Positions 25,734-34,726 are shown, counted from the first letter of the stretch. The stretch: 64,000 nucleotides of DNA from Lysinibacillus antri (GCF_003977595.1 NZ_RYYR01000009.1:1-64000), one strand, 5' to 3'. A program made the numbers and translations. Notes: generated by a model from the sequence alone, not told the origin.

Positions 25734-26363
25734 ATGGACTTTGATTGGATTTGGAAAGCAATTTTAATTGTCATTGGTGGAACACTGCTTTTAAGGGTAG
25801 CCGGGAGAAAATCGATTTCTCAAATGACCTTGGCGCAGACAGTAATCATGATTGGGATTGGTTCCTTATTAATTCAACCTGTAGCAGGAAAAAATGTTTG
25901 GGTAACCATTGCCGTTGGTGCTGTACTAGTTTTTACGTTAGTTGCCATCGAATTTCTTCAATTAAAATTTGACAGTGTTGAAAAATTTATAACAGGGAAG
26001 TCCAAGATTTTAATTGAAAACGGGACATTAAATGAAAAGAATTTAAGAAAATTACGTCTAACGGTCGACCAGTTAGAGATGAATTTAAGACAACAAAATG
26101 TAGCAACTATAAGTGATATTCAATGGGCAACATTAGAACCAAATGGCCAGGTAGGGTTTATTTTAAAGCCAGATGCACAACCAGTGACTAAAGGGGAATT
26201 TCAACAATTACGACAAGATCTCCAACAGATGAGTTTACTATTGCATTCCCTTTATCAGGCACAATCCAATTTAAACATTCAGCAACCTGAAAATAAAACC
26301 AATTTATTCTCAGAGGTTGCTCAAAATTCCCACGACTACCAACCTCCAAAACACCTACAATAA
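25734..26363 (+). CDS. DUF421 / YetF-family membrane protein
   Basis: 209 aa. Three N-terminal membrane segments (~5-22, ~35-52, ~58-78) with the GRKSISQMT loop, then a cytosolic DUF421 domain (KSKILIENGTLNEKNLRKLRL) and a Gln-rich C-terminal tail (~150-209). The longer tail differs from the shortest relatives. Relatives in B. subtilis (YetF, YkjA) are spore- or stress-linked, but function is uncertain. AAGGAG precedes the ATG. Confidence 0.85.
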   Translation: MDFDWIWKAILIVIGGTLLLRVAGRKSISQMTLAQTVIMIGIGSLLIQPVAGKNVWVTIAVGAVLVFTLVAIEFLQLKFDSVEKFITGKSKILIENGTLNEKNLRKLRLTVDQLEMNLRQQNVATISDIQWATLEPNGQVGFILKPDAQPVTKGEFQQLRQDLQQMSLLLHSLYQAQSNLNIQQPENKTNLFSEVAQNSHDYQPPKHLQ

Positions 26364-26375
26364 TGATCTGAGTAG

Positions 26376-26401
26376 CAAGTCGGTGAATCATCGGCTTTTT
26401 T
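26376..26401 (+). terminator. Terminator after the YetF-like gene
   Basis: AAGTCGGTGA pairs with TCATCGGCTT and six Ts follow. Confidence 0.65.
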
Positions 26402-26488
26402 CGTATAATTATTAATATTTCCCCCACAATATACTGACATAGTTTTGTAGGAATGATTCAAAGCTCAATTACAAAGGGGGTTGATTTG

Positions 26489-26896
26489 TTGAATTTCCTT
26501 CGTGGTGATGCACATAAAATCTATCTACGGTTAAAAAGGGATCCAAAAACGATAAAAGAATCTAAATACTTACGAGATATTCAAGAAATCCGCGCATTTT
26601 ATCAATCCATTGACAGTGACATCTTAAAGTTAATTTACTATCGTTTAGTAAAAGAAAATAATGGCTCTGGAATGATTCCCATTTATGTATCATCCATTCC
26701 ATTTTTATTTTTAATCTTCTCTCAAAATTTACAGTCCATTCTTTTTGTAGAAGGTAGTAGAAATTGGATGATATTTATTATTATTTATATTTTAGGGATC
26801 ACATTCAGTCTCTTTATGCATTTTCGAGAAAAGGCATGGGCAGCTTCTCATATTGAGATTATTCAAGACATACTAAAAGAACGTAACGATACTTAA
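26489..26896 (+). CDS. Hypothetical membrane protein, ~135 aa
   Basis: Not recognised. I choose the TTG at 26489, 8 bases after AAAGGGGG, over the ATG at 26453 that would place this site inside the gene; TTG 26486 is also possible. A helical charged N-terminal part (~1-55) is followed by two membrane segments (~62-80 and ~90-110) and a short cytosolic tail. A terminator follows at once. Confidence 0.65.
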   Translation: MNFLRGDAHKIYLRLKRDPKTIKESKYLRDIQEIRAFYQSIDSDILKLIYYRLVKENNGSGMIPIYVSSIPFLFLIFSQNLQSILFVEGSRNWMIFIIIYILGITFSLFMHFREKAWAASHIEIIQDILKERNDT

Positions 26897-26897
26897 A

Positions 26898-26921
26898 AAG
26901 TCCTAATGATAGGGCTTTTTT
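26898..26921 (+). terminator. Terminator
   Basis: AAGTCCTA pairs with TAGGGCTT around ATGA, then Ts. Confidence 0.8.
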
Positions 26922-27006
26922 ATTTGAGCTTTGGATTGAAACATTAACAATTAAAAACTTTAAGTGTATAGTGAGGGTAGGATTTATAAGGAAAGAAGGC
27001 TTTTGG

Positions 27007-27966
27007 ATGCTTGACAGTATAAATAAATATCTCCAAAAAATGATGCCAATTCTTACACCTGTCAGCTTACTTATTGGGGTGTTACTTTCAGATATTGGCG
27101 GACAGTTGTTGTTTTTAGTCCCATGGCTTTTTGCGTTTATGACCTTTGCTGGTAGTTTAAGTATGAACTTTCAAGGGTTAAAGAGTTTTACGAAATATCC
27201 ATGGGTTATATTAGGGACGATCGCTTTTTTACATATCATCATGCCAGTGTGGGCTTATTTTGTATCAACCGTTCTTTTTGACGATCATTTAGTAACGATT
27301 GGCTTTGTCCTTTCTGTAGCCGTTCCCACAGGAGTGACAAGTTTCATCTGGGTAAGTATTTGCCGTGGCAATTTACCACTATGTTTATCCATTATTTTAA
27401 TCGATACAATTTTATCGCCAATTGTGATGCCATTGTTAGTGAAACTTGTTGTAGGACGTACAATTGAAATCGATACGTGGTCGATCATGCTTGATTTACT
27501 TTGGATGATTGTATTACCTTCCATTGTTGCTGTATTGCTGAATGAATGGACGAAGGGGTCAATTAATGTCACTGTAGGAAAAAAACTTGCGCCCTTTCAA
27601 AAGTTAAGTTTATTTTTAATCGTCATGATTAATAGTAGTGTTATCGCACCTTACTTAAAAAATGTCACGTGGGAGATTGCTGGCATTATTGCTGTCGTGT
27701 TTGTACTGGCAATCTCGGGTTATGCCATGTGTCTAGTACTTGGTCATTTCCTTTTCAAAGATCCAAGTATCATCACAACGGTTGTCTTTACTGGAGGCAT
27801 GCGCAATATTGCGGTGGGCGTTGTTGTCGCAAGTACCTACTTCCCAGGAAAAGTCGTTATGCCAGTTGTGTTTGGCATGCTCTTTCAGCAAATCATCGCG
27901 TCCCAGTTTAGTAGAGTATTAGATAAATATAAAGTGAAATACGAGAAAATTCCTGCGAGTTCATAA
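27007..27966 (+). CDS. Bile acid:sodium symporter family protein
   Basis: Integral membrane transporter of 319 aa with nine to ten segments (BASS/SBF family, close to the ASBT fold). The conserved AVPTGVTSFIWVS near 108 and TGGMRNIAVGVVVASTYFP near 255 correspond to the two crossover helices. Substrate in bacteria is usually an organic acid or pantoate-like compound, unknown here. ATG 27007 follows GAAAGAAGG by 7 bases; the GTG at 26971 is less likely. Followed by unusual 21-bp repeats. Confidence 0.85.
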   Translation: MLDSINKYLQKMMPILTPVSLLIGVLLSDIGGQLLFLVPWLFAFMTFAGSLSMNFQGLKSFTKYPWVILGTIAFLHIIMPVWAYFVSTVLFDDHLVTIGFVLSVAVPTGVTSFIWVSICRGNLPLCLSIILIDTILSPIVMPLLVKLVVGRTIEIDTWSIMLDLLWMIVLPSIVAVLLNEWTKGSINVTVGKKLAPFQKLSLFLIVMINSSVIAPYLKNVTWEIAGIIAVVFVLAISGYAMCLVLGHFLFKDPSIITTVVFTGGMRNIAVGVVVASTYFPGKVVMPVVFGMLFQQIIASQFSRVLDKYKVKYEKIPASS

Positions 27967-27968
27967 AT

Positions 27969-28079
27969 AATAGCCAAAAGCTGCGAGTTATTAGCCAAAG
28001 AGAAAAGAATATTAGCCAAACTGGGGGCAATATTAGCCAAAGTCGCCCCAATATTAGCCAAACTCGAACAAATATTAGA
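27969..28079 (+). repeat. Five tandem 21-bp repeats (consensus ATTAGCCAAA plus 11 variable bases)
   Basis: Units begin at 27969, 27990, 28011, 28032 and 28053, each exactly 21 bases; the first ten bases are nearly invariant (AATAGCC in the first), the rest varies. A partial sixth unit starts at 28074. The period equals seven codons, and the frame continues that of the symporter gene past its TAA stop as an ILAKxxx pattern for 52 codons. Probably intergenic repeat DNA. No direct repeats with spacers like CRISPR. Confidence 0.85.
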
Positions 28080-28116
28080 ATTTCTAAAACAGGAGACGAT
28101 TATGGCTCCTGGTCGT

Positions 28117-28178
28117 TTGACATGACACCTTTTGGTTATATATAATACGCAATGACACTAAAAGGTTACATATTAACC
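28117..28178 (+). promoter_or_regulatory. Sigma-A promoter with repeated operator-like sequence for SRPBCC-arsR
   Basis: TTGACA (28117-28122), 18 bases, TATAAT (28141-28146). Overlapping it, ATGACACCTTTTGGTTATAT (28122) recurs as ATGACACTAAAAGGTTACAT (28152), 30 bases apart, i.e. three helical turns. The second copy includes the palindrome GGTTA-CATAT-TAACC (28164-28178). These are good candidates for binding by the ArsR-type regulator encoded in the operon. Confidence 0.65.
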
Positions 28179-28199
28179 GTAAAAAGGAGCAACATAAGA

Positions 28200-28619
28200 A
28201 TGACAACAAATTTACCAGACATTATTCAAACAGTGACAATACAAGCACCGATCCAAAAGGTATGGGATTATGTATCGACTGCGGAGGCAATTGCAGAGTG
28301 GTTCATGCCAAGTGATTTTAAACTAGAAGAAGGATACGAGTTTACAATTCAATCCCCATTTGGTCCTTCACCATGTAAAGTGATCGAAATTGATGAACCA
28401 AACAAATTAGCTTTTCAATGGGACACAGATGGTTGGATCGTATCATTTCTTTTAAAAGAAGTAGACGGCGTAACGGAATTCACCCTTATTCATGGTGGAT
28501 GGAAAGCAGAAGGTGTGGTTGTACCGAAAGCAGGAAGACTAAATACAGAAATCCGCAATACAATGAATCAAGGTTGGGGTGGCATTGTACAAAAACTAAA
28601 ACAAGTGGTGGAAGGCTAA
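28200..28619 (+). CDS. SRPBCC / AHSA1-like protein
   Basis: 139-aa START-like ligand-binding fold of the AHSA1 (activator of Hsp90 ATPase homologue) group: QTVTIQAPIQKVWDYVSTAEAIAEWFMP at the start (split over residues 8-38), IEIDEPNKLAFQW in the middle and GWGGIVQKLKQVVEG at the end. ATG 28200 follows AAAAAGGAG by 10 bases; the upstream start at 28152 would overlap the operator. The stop overlaps the arsR start (TAATG). Ligand unknown. Confidence 0.85.
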   Translation: MTTNLPDIIQTVTIQAPIQKVWDYVSTAEAIAEWFMPSDFKLEEGYEFTIQSPFGPSPCKVIEIDEPNKLAFQWDTDGWIVSFLLKEVDGVTEFTLIHGGWKAEGVVVPKAGRLNTEIRNTMNQGWGGIVQKLKQVVEG

Positions 28620-28942
28620 TGTCCGCCTCTGCTCAAAAGTACGATGTGTTTTTTGCTATAGCAGACCCAACGAGAAGAGAAGTACTTTATTTATTATCTA
28701 AAAAAAATCAATCGATTGCGGAAATTTCCTCCCATTTTGATATGACAAGAACAGCGGTTGTAAAGCATTTAGCTGTATTGACGGAAGTTGGACTTGTACG
28801 CGGAGAAAAAAGTGGACGGGAAAAAATCTACTCCTTACAATCGGAGCCATTAGAAGAGCTAAAAGATTGGTTAGCTTATTTTGAACAATTCTGGCATAAC
28901 AAGTTAAATAAGCTGAAATTTATTGTTGAAAATGACACATAA
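28619..28942 (+). CDS. ArsR-family transcriptional regulator
   Basis: 107-aa winged helix-turn-helix repressor: IADPTRREVLYLLSKKNQ, then SIAEISSHFDMTRTAVVKHLAVL (recognition helix) and VRGEKSGREKIYSLQ (wing). No Cys metal site, so it belongs to the non-metal SdpR-like branch often paired with SRPBCC proteins. Start ATG overlaps the previous stop. Likely represses its own operon through the repeated sequences upstream. Confidence 0.88.
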   Translation: MSASAQKYDVFFAIADPTRREVLYLLSKKNQSIAEISSHFDMTRTAVVKHLAVLTEVGLVRGEKSGREKIYSLQSEPLEELKDWLAYFEQFWHNKLNKLKFIVENDT

Positions 28943-28964
28943 GAAATAATCAAGATTCCACAAA

Positions 28965-29003
28965 AAAGTGCTATTCCTCATAACATTAGAGGACTAGCAC
29001 TTT
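28965..29003 (+). terminator. Terminator after arsR
   Basis: AAAGTGCTA pairs with TAGCACTTT, with an inner TCCTC/GAGGA stem, then a T-rich tail. Confidence 0.8.
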
Positions 29004-29253
29004 CTCTTTTGTAGAACGCCTGTAGATTTAAGCACAAGGTTATCCAGTAAATCCGCAACTAATTTTCCGTAGCTATAATTATAATTCTCCAAGCTAAAAC
29101 TGTTCGTAATAACTTTTGTTGTTCCTAATCTCCAGCGCTTAAAATGATTAACATTTGATAAAACTGTTAAGGTGAACATACGTTAACTGCTCCAAAATCT
29201 ATATCTTTTTTTTACTATAACAATTGCGAATAATTGAAGAAGGGTTTTATTCG

Positions 29254-30216
29254 ATGATAAATTTTTTAGGAATAACAAATGATGATCATCTTGAAAAAAA
29301 TATCGACATTCACAGCGCAGTACTATCCGATTACAAATGGTTTTGGGTGGATTTTAGTGAACCAACAGAAGAAGAATTAAAGCATCTCTCGGATACATTT
29401 CATTTTCACCCACTGGCCATAGAAGATTGTGTACATGATTTCCAACGACCGAAGTTAGATTATTATAATAACTACACATTTTATGTAACCCATCTTGTTC
29501 GTGAAGACAATGAAAAGCTTGTAAAGGAAGAACTTGATTTTTTCGTTGGAGAAAATTGTATTGTGACCTTTCATAAAGTGCCATCCCTAGAGGTGACGAA
29601 AGTATGGAATCGGATCATCACGCTGGATTCGCTCGTGAATTGGGATGCTCATTATGTGTTTTATGAAATTTTAGATAAAATTGTAGACAACTATTTCCCA
29701 CTGATTTATAAAATTGAAGATGAATTAGAGAAGATGATTGAAAACACAAATAACAACTCCATGAACCAGTTAATGAATGAATTATTTGAAACGCGAAATC
29801 GGCTACTGAATTTATTGCATACGGTAAATCCAATGCGTGATTTGCTCTATCGTATGTTAAATTCACATCATCTAAATTTAAATCGAGTTGAGGAAAGAAG
29901 AGAGTACTTTTCCGATATTTATGATCATCTCTTAAAATTATCTGAAATGGTCATGACAAATCGTGAAGTAACAGCAGATATTCGGGATAGTTATTTATCG
30001 CTAAACTCCCACCAAACAAATAATGTGATGAAATTATTAACCATTATTACGTCGATTTTCGCGCCCCTAACCTTTATTGCGGGAATCTATGGGATGAATT
30101 TTGAAAATATCCCTGAATTGCGTTGGGAAAATGGTTATTTTTTTTCCCTAGGACTCATGGCGGTTATTGGTGTTGTAATGCTTTTATGGTTTCGAAAAAA
30201 AGGTTGGTTTAAATAG
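29254..30216 (+). CDS. corA: CorA-family magnesium transporter
   Basis: Pentameric Mg2+/Co2+ channel. The 320-aa protein has a long N-terminal cytosolic domain (~1-255), the stalk helix, and two C-terminal membrane segments; the selectivity motif GMN occurs in IYGMNFENIPE near residue 280, and the tail RKKGWFK is basic. ATG 29254 is 9 bases after GAAGAAGGG; the TTG at 29224 is less likely. Monocistronic. Confidence 0.95.
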   Translation: MINFLGITNDDHLEKNIDIHSAVLSDYKWFWVDFSEPTEEELKHLSDTFHFHPLAIEDCVHDFQRPKLDYYNNYTFYVTHLVREDNEKLVKEELDFFVGENCIVTFHKVPSLEVTKVWNRIITLDSLVNWDAHYVFYEILDKIVDNYFPLIYKIEDELEKMIENTNNNSMNQLMNELFETRNRLLNLLHTVNPMRDLLYRMLNSHHLNLNRVEERREYFSDIYDHLLKLSEMVMTNREVTADIRDSYLSLNSHQTNNVMKLLTIITSIFAPLTFIAGIYGMNFENIPELRWENGYFFSLGLMAVIGVVMLLWFRKKGWFK

Positions 30217-30222
30217 TAAGCA

Positions 30223-30489
30223 TTATTTCATTTTTAAGCTAATTAATATGAGCAATACACCACTAAATAAGCAAACCATTTTTAAAAAGGATATTTTCTC
30301 ACTGAGCCCGGCGATCCCAATACCAGTCGTAATAATGAGTATCGTTGGACCAACAAGAGCAAGCATGGAATTAATGGCCAACGCCTTCTCCACGGACTGG
30401 AATTTATACATTAAGCCAGCTGCAGTAATTTCGATGCTTCCAGAAAGAATTCTTAAAATCACCATATAAAGTAGCGCACTTTCTAACAT
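30223..30489 (-). CDS. yqhV: YqhV-like (DUF2619) membrane protein
   Basis: 88-aa protein with three hydrophobic segments, matching YqhV: the segments include RILSGSIEITAAGLMYKF, ALAINSMLALVGPTILI and VCLFSGVLLILIS. Function unknown; in B. subtilis it sits next to spoIIIAA. Start ATG 30489 is 5 bases after GGAGG; ATG 30501 would include that site. A sigma-E-like promoter lies upstream. Convergent with corA, 6 bases from its stop. Confidence 0.8.
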   Translation of the reverse strand: MLESALLYMVILRILSGSIEITAAGLMYKFQSVEKALAINSMLALVGPTILIITTGIGIAGLSEKISFLKMVCLFSGVLLILISLKMK

Positions 30490-30520
30490 AACATCCTCCA
30501 TTGTCGTGGCATTTGTAGAA

Positions 30521-30547
30521 AGTGTATGTTTGTCCAGTACTAAATAT
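30521..30547 (-). promoter_or_regulatory. Sigma-E-type promoter for yqhV
   Basis: On the minus strand ATA (30547-30545), 16 bases, CATACACT (30528-30521), which fits the mother-cell sigma-E pattern ATA-N16-CATACAnT. It lies 32 bases before the start codon. Confidence 0.55.
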
Positions 30548-30570
30548 TTGTCCTAAAAAAGTGAAATAAA

Positions 30571-30599
30571 AAAGGAGGCTTTCAAATTAGGCCTCCTTT
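30571..30599 (-). terminator. Terminator of the 75-aa protein gene
   Basis: AAAGGAGGC/GCCTCCTTT stem; on the minus strand it is followed by TTTTTTATTT. Confidence 0.85.
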
Positions 30600-30603
30600 T
30601 GTC

Positions 30604-30831
30604 TTACATTTTTGCCACAATGCCGTGGATTGTTTCTTTTAGTTCTGGATCGTATTCAGCAAGTTCAACAAGATTTGCTAAACGTTCTTTTAAAATATGA
30701 CGCTCAACTACTAATTGTTCATCAAGTACACTTACGAATAATTCAATAATTAAACGGTCACGAATTGATAATGCTTCGTCTACACGTTCTGGTGAGATTT
30801 TAGCATCTGTTTTTAATGCATTACTAGCCAT
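30604..30831 (-). CDS. Small conserved-looking protein, 75 aa
   Basis: Not recognised. A clear AGGGGGT site lies 9 bases before the ATG, and a terminator directly follows the stop. The protein is soluble and helical: SPERVDEALSIRDRLIIELF, EQLVVERHILKERLANLVE. It has no Cys, no membrane segment and balanced charge. Expression signals are complete, so it is very likely a real gene. Confidence 0.7.
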   Translation of the reverse strand: MASNALKTDAKISPERVDEALSIRDRLIIELFVSVLDEQLVVERHILKERLANLVELAEYDPELKETIHGIVAKM

Positions 30832-31018
30832 TTGTTTTACCCCCTAGTTTGTTTACTATAAATGATTCTATCATATTCTTGTGTTTTTAGAAATAAAGTG
30901 CGAAACAAGTTTTTAATATAATTTACTTGTTACATAATTTTATGCAAAAAAGTATATGAAAATAAAGGGATTTAAAGAAGTATATAGAATATATATTTAA
31001 AAAGGGGGAGTAGAGCTT

Positions 31019-31519
31019 ATGAGAGGTATTATGAACAACAAGAAACGAGAAATATCAGAAGAGGATGCGTACCACTTTTTAAAACATGCACAAGTAGCGC
31101 ACGTCGCGACGATCGGAGAAGATGGATATCCATATGTCATTCCCTTTGTTTACGTGTACGAAGAAGGTACAAAACTATATATACATATAGGAAATTTACG
31201 CGAAAGCCATTTTTGGTCAAATGTACAAAAAAATCAGCGTGTAAGTATCGAAGTGAGCGAAATGGGTGATGTGGTTCCGGGGAAAAAGTATGCCTGTCAA
31301 TCTGCATTAGGCTATACGAGTGTAGTAATTTTTGGGACAATTAAACATATTCAAGAAGATGCAAAAAAAGAATGGTTCTATGATTGCCTGTGGAAAAAGT
31401 ATGGCGATCCAAATTGGACATTTGAAAAGGGTGGATATCCAATCCTACCAAAAACTGAATTGTTTGAAGTGGAAATTGAAAAGATGACGGGCAAATTTAG
31501 TGATGCAATGGGTCACTAA
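31019..31519 (+). CDS. Pyridoxamine 5'-phosphate oxidase-like flavin-binding protein
   Basis: 166-aa split-barrel protein of the NimA/PPOx-like group. The N-terminal AQVAHVATIGEDGYPYVIPF and central GNLRESHFWSNVQKNQRVSIEV with the FGTIKHI strand are characteristic; these bind FMN or haem in relatives. Substrate unknown. AAAGGGGGAG is 8 bases before ATG 31019. Followed by a strong terminator. Confidence 0.87.
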   Translation: MRGIMNNKKREISEEDAYHFLKHAQVAHVATIGEDGYPYVIPFVYVYEEGTKLYIHIGNLRESHFWSNVQKNQRVSIEVSEMGDVVPGKKYACQSALGYTSVVIFGTIKHIQEDAKKEWFYDCLWKKYGDPNWTFEKGGYPILPKTELFEVEIEKMTGKFSDAMGH

Positions 31520-31566
31520 AATGGAGCACCTATTTAGCGAATGACGCGAAAATAGGTGCCATTTTT
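31518..31566 (+). terminator. Terminator
   Basis: AAAATGG-GCACCTATTT pairs with AAATAGGTGC-CATTTT (one bulge), then Ts. Confidence 0.85.
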
Positions 31567-31611
31567 ATTGAATTAGTAAAATAAAAATAACCAGAGAAAA
31601 GTATTCCCTGG

Positions 31612-31914
31612 CTAAATCATTTTTAATAAAGCTTCTTCTCCAATCATACCTTTTACAATGCCTAATTTTTCTGCTTCATAAGTAACGGATTCCAGTGGTG
31701 CTTTTAATAATTCGTCAATTGTTCGTACACCAACAGCGCGGCCGGCAATGATTTTTCGATCAGCTAGTTTACTGTTTAAAAGGCCAACGTCTAGCGCACC
31801 ACACATGATATACCCGTTTTCATTTGATACAGTTAACAAAGTTGTTTTCGGTAAAAGCACCGTCACAGCAGTAAACATATGTCCATTTAATTCGATTGGT
31901 TCAATGGATACCAA
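31612..31914 (-). CDS. yunC: YunC-family (DUF1805) protein
   Basis: 100-aa protein nearly colinear with B. subtilis YunC (101 aa) from memory: FTAVTVLLPKT, NENGYIMCGALDVGLLN and AGRAVGVRTIDELLKAPLES. Function unknown. TTG start 8 bases after AAAGGAG. Stands alone on the minus strand. Confidence 0.88.
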   Translation of the reverse strand: MVSIEPIELNGHMFTAVTVLLPKTTLLTVSNENGYIMCGALDVGLLNSKLADRKIIAGRAVGVRTIDELLKAPLESVTYEAEKLGIVKGMIGEEALLKMI

Positions 31915-32027
31915 ATAAATCGCTCCTTTCCTCTCTATAAAATATGGAGTTGGGCGAAAAGTGTTCCCCTTTATTTCTTTATTTCAATGAAGCAAAGTAG
32001 TAACTTTAAAGGGAAGGAGGTTTTGCT

Positions 32028-32759
32028 ATGTATCAATTCCTTTTTGAAATAAGCAACTTTTTTAGCAAACCTATCACAACATTTATTAATACATACGAGC
32101 ATTCTCCATTCGTGACGGCCTTTCTTTTAGGGGTGATTGGAGCATTTGCACCATGCCAGTTAACAGGAAATATAAGTGCAATCACTTTTTACGGCCAACG
32201 TAAAATACAAAAGGATATTTGGCTAGAAGTTTTATTTTTTATTTTAGGGAAAATAATGATTTTTAGTGTTATTGGGTTGTTTGCATGGAACTTTGGTCAA
32301 ACTTTCGAACGTGAAATGACAAACTATTTCCCGCTATTTCGAAAAATGATTGGCCCTCTTCTTCTCTTAACAGGTGTAGTGTTAATTGGAGGAGTAAAAC
32401 TTAAGTTTATAAATCGACTTACCCAACGAATTCCTGTAATCATGAAAGAAGGCAAGGTCGGTTCGTTTCTATTAGGAGTTAGTTTCTCTTTAGCGTTCTG
32501 TCCGACGATGTTTGTGTTATTTTTTGTTTGGCTTATGCCGGTAGTTGGATCCTCATCGTATGGTTTTACCCTACCCGCTATTTTTGCTATAGCTACTTCT
32601 ATACCTTTACTTGTTATTTTTGCACTTATTGAAGCAGTGAGCGTGAAGGGAGTGGTTATGAAGAAAAGTAAAAAAGTGGGTGTTGTAGTTCAGAGGGTTG
32701 CTGGTATTCTCCTAATGATTATTGGTTTATTCGACACAATTACCTATTGGGGAATCTAG
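32028..32759 (+). CDS. CcdA/DsbD-like membrane thiol-electron transporter family protein
   Basis: 243 aa with six membrane segments. The pair of Cys in GAFAPCQLTGN (near residue 43) and in LAFCPTMFVLF (near 160) is the arrangement of CcdA and of the sulfite-exporter/DsbD family, which pass electrons across the membrane to extracytoplasmic thiol oxidoreductases. No thioredoxin-like partner is adjacent, so the acceptor is unknown. AAGGAGG precedes the ATG. Confidence 0.8.
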   Translation: MYQFLFEISNFFSKPITTFINTYEHSPFVTAFLLGVIGAFAPCQLTGNISAITFYGQRKIQKDIWLEVLFFILGKIMIFSVIGLFAWNFGQTFEREMTNYFPLFRKMIGPLLLLTGVVLIGGVKLKFINRLTQRIPVIMKEGKVGSFLLGVSFSLAFCPTMFVLFFVWLMPVVGSSSYGFTLPAIFAIATSIPLLVIFALIEAVSVKGVVMKKSKKVGVVVQRVAGILLMIIGLFDTITYWGI

Positions 32760-32934
32760 TTTTGCGTTATTGAAGTGTTGAGTCATTATTATATGTATAA
32801 AATATTTGGAAAAATCTATATAAATTGAAACTATTTTTATAGAATTTTCGTAATACTACATACATAATATTATTAAAGTCCTATGGGATAATTTGATTCG
32901 TTAGGAAAAAGGATTCTATAAAAAGAGGGGTACT

Positions 32935-34656
32935 ATGAAAAGTTTACAAACCAAAATGCTCGTGATTTTTTCATCTATTTTCATCATTTCAACCGTCATT
33001 ATGAGCTATACAATCTATCAATCATCTACTAGCCTTGTGGTCAATTCGATTAGTACACAGGCAAAATTAATTGCTGAAAAGGTTGTAGAGAAAATCGATA
33101 TCGAGCAATATGAACAAATTTCACCTGTAACAGGAGAAACGAATTACTATAAGGAATTACGTGAACAACTTAATGAATTAAAAGAATTGAATGGATTAAA
33201 GTACCTTTATACAATGAATCGAATGAGCAAGGACGATGGAGCATATGAATACTTTTATGTGGTAGACGGTGCGCCTTTAGACTCGGACGACGCATCCGCG
33301 TTAGGTGAAGTTGAGGAGCATGAATATGAAAGTTTAATCCAAGCATTTGAAACAAATGAAGCACAAATCGGAGAACTATCTTATAGTAAAGAATATGGAG
33401 CAACGGTAACTGCTTATGTACCTATTATGCAGAATGGAGAAATAATGGGTGTTGTAGGCGCAGATTTCAATGCAGATCGCATTTATGAATTAATGAATGA
33501 GGAAAAGAAAAGTACAATTATTTTTACGATTATTGTCCTACTCGTAATTATACTGGTAATTTATTTGGTTGCGCGTATGATTAATCGTCCACTAAAACAA
33601 CTGACTTTAGAGATGCGAAAAGTAAAAAATGGTGACTTTACGGTTCAGCTTGAAACGACACGTAAAGATGAAATCGGTGAATTAACACACTCCTTTAATG
33701 ACATGGTAAACAATGTGAAGGGTATGATTCAAACGATTAATCAAAGCTCAAGAAAATTAGCAAGTTCTTCTGAAGAAATGTCAAGTACAGCAGAACATAA
33801 TTCCAGTATGACAGAGACACTAACAACTGCAATTCAAGGAATCATGCAAGGGGCAGATCGACAAGTATCGATTATTTCGAATGCAGCAGAAACGATAAAA
33901 GAAATGTCCGGTGAAATTCAAAGGATTACCCATAACATAGCTGAAGTATCGGCCTCTTCAGAATTGGCAAATGATGTTTCAGAAAATGGGAAAATGCAAC
34001 TGGAGCATGCCATTAAACAAATGGAGCAAATTAAAAATGCTCAATATCATTCCTCAGAGGTAATTAAAGAATTGGGCGTTAAATCCAATGAAATTAATGA
34101 AATTGTTGTAATGATTACAGATATTGCAAATCAAACCAATTTATTAGCATTAAATGCTGCGATTGAAGCTGCTCGTGCGGGTGAATATGGTAAAGGATTT
34201 GCAGTGGTTTCAGATGAAGTACGGAAATTAGCGGAGCAATCTGGAGATGCAGCCAACCGTATTGCAGGTCTTATTAATGAAATACAACTAAAAACAAGTG
34301 ACGCCATTAAAACAATGGAAAATGGAAATAAAGAGGTAGAAGAAGGTACAGCAGTCATTGTCAATACAAATGCTATTTTTAACAAAATCAATCAAGCTAT
34401 TCATGTAGTAACAAATCAAATTGAAATGGTAAATGACTCCATTATTCAACTTTCTACTGGTAGTACTAAAATTGTAGAAGTGGTTGAAGAAGTACATGAT
34501 ATTGCAAAACATTCTTCAGATCAAACGACGAATTTTGCAGAGCTCACGGAGGAACAATTAGCCTTAACGGAAGAAGTGTATGCTTCCATTGAACAGTTAC
34601 GAGAAATGTCTGAGCAGCTTGATGTGATGGTAAGTCAATTTAAAATTGAACGTTAA
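32935..34656 (+). CDS. Methyl-accepting chemotaxis protein
   Basis: 573-aa transducer. Membrane segments at ~8-30 and ~195-217 flank an extracytoplasmic Cache-like sensor domain; HAMP follows (~218-272), then the cytosolic signalling domain with the highly conserved hairpin tip [20 protein letters not shown] and [15 protein letters not shown]. Ligand unknown. GAGGGG precedes the ATG. No other chemotaxis or flagellar gene is in the window and no sigma-D promoter was seen. Confidence 0.93.
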   Translation: MKSLQTKMLVIFSSIFIISTVIMSYTIYQSSTSLVVNSISTQAKLIAEKVVEKIDIEQYEQISPVTGETNYYKELREQLNELKELNGLKYLYTMNRMSKDDGAYEYFYVVDGAPLDSDDASALGEVEEHEYESLIQAFETNEAQIGELSYSKEYGATVTAYVPIMQNGEIMGVVGADFNADRIYELMNEEKKSTIIFTIIVLLVIILVIYLVARMINRPLKQLTLEMRKVKNGDFTVQLETTRKDEIGELTHSFNDMVNNVKGMIQTINQSSRKLASSSEEMSSTAEHNSSMTETLTTAIQGIMQGADRQVSIISNAAETIKEMSGEIQRITHNIAEVSASSELANDVSENGKMQLEHAIKQMEQIKNAQYHSSEVIKELGVKSNEINEIVVMITDIANQTNLLALNAAIEAARAGEYGKGFAVVSDEVRKLAEQSGDAANRIAGLINEIQLKTSDAIKTMENGNKEVEEGTAVIVNTNAIFNKINQAIHVVTNQIEMVNDSIIQLSTGSTKIVEVVEEVHDIAKHSSDQTTNFAELTEEQLALTEEVYASIEQLREMSEQLDVMVSQFKIER

Positions 34657-34670
34657 AATGCATTTACTCA

Positions 34671-34699
34671 GTATAGAAAAAACATCGCCGTTTATACTA
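34671..34699 (+). promoter_or_regulatory. Sigma-G/F-like promoter, cassette copy 1
   Basis: GTATA (34671-34675), 17 bases, TATACTA (34693-34699). Same spacing and elements as in copy 2 and as GTATG-N17-CATACTA before the GerA operon, whose family is forespore expressed. Confidence 0.6.
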
Positions 34700-34726
34700 T
34701 TAAAGATTTCACAAAGGGAATCAACC

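Noticed and set aside
27969-28079. CRISPR array
   Set aside because: Units are 21 bases including the variable part, with no repeat-spacer structure of normal size and no cas genes; these are simple tandem repeats.
28994-29179. Minus-strand 61-aa ORF after arsR
   Set aside because: The frame reads partly like protein, but its end lies inside the arsR terminator and the ribosome site (GGAG, 11 bases) is weak; not strong enough to call.
32760-32934. Sigma-D promoter for the chemoreceptor gene
   Set aside because: No TAAA-N15-GCCGATAT-like match was found.
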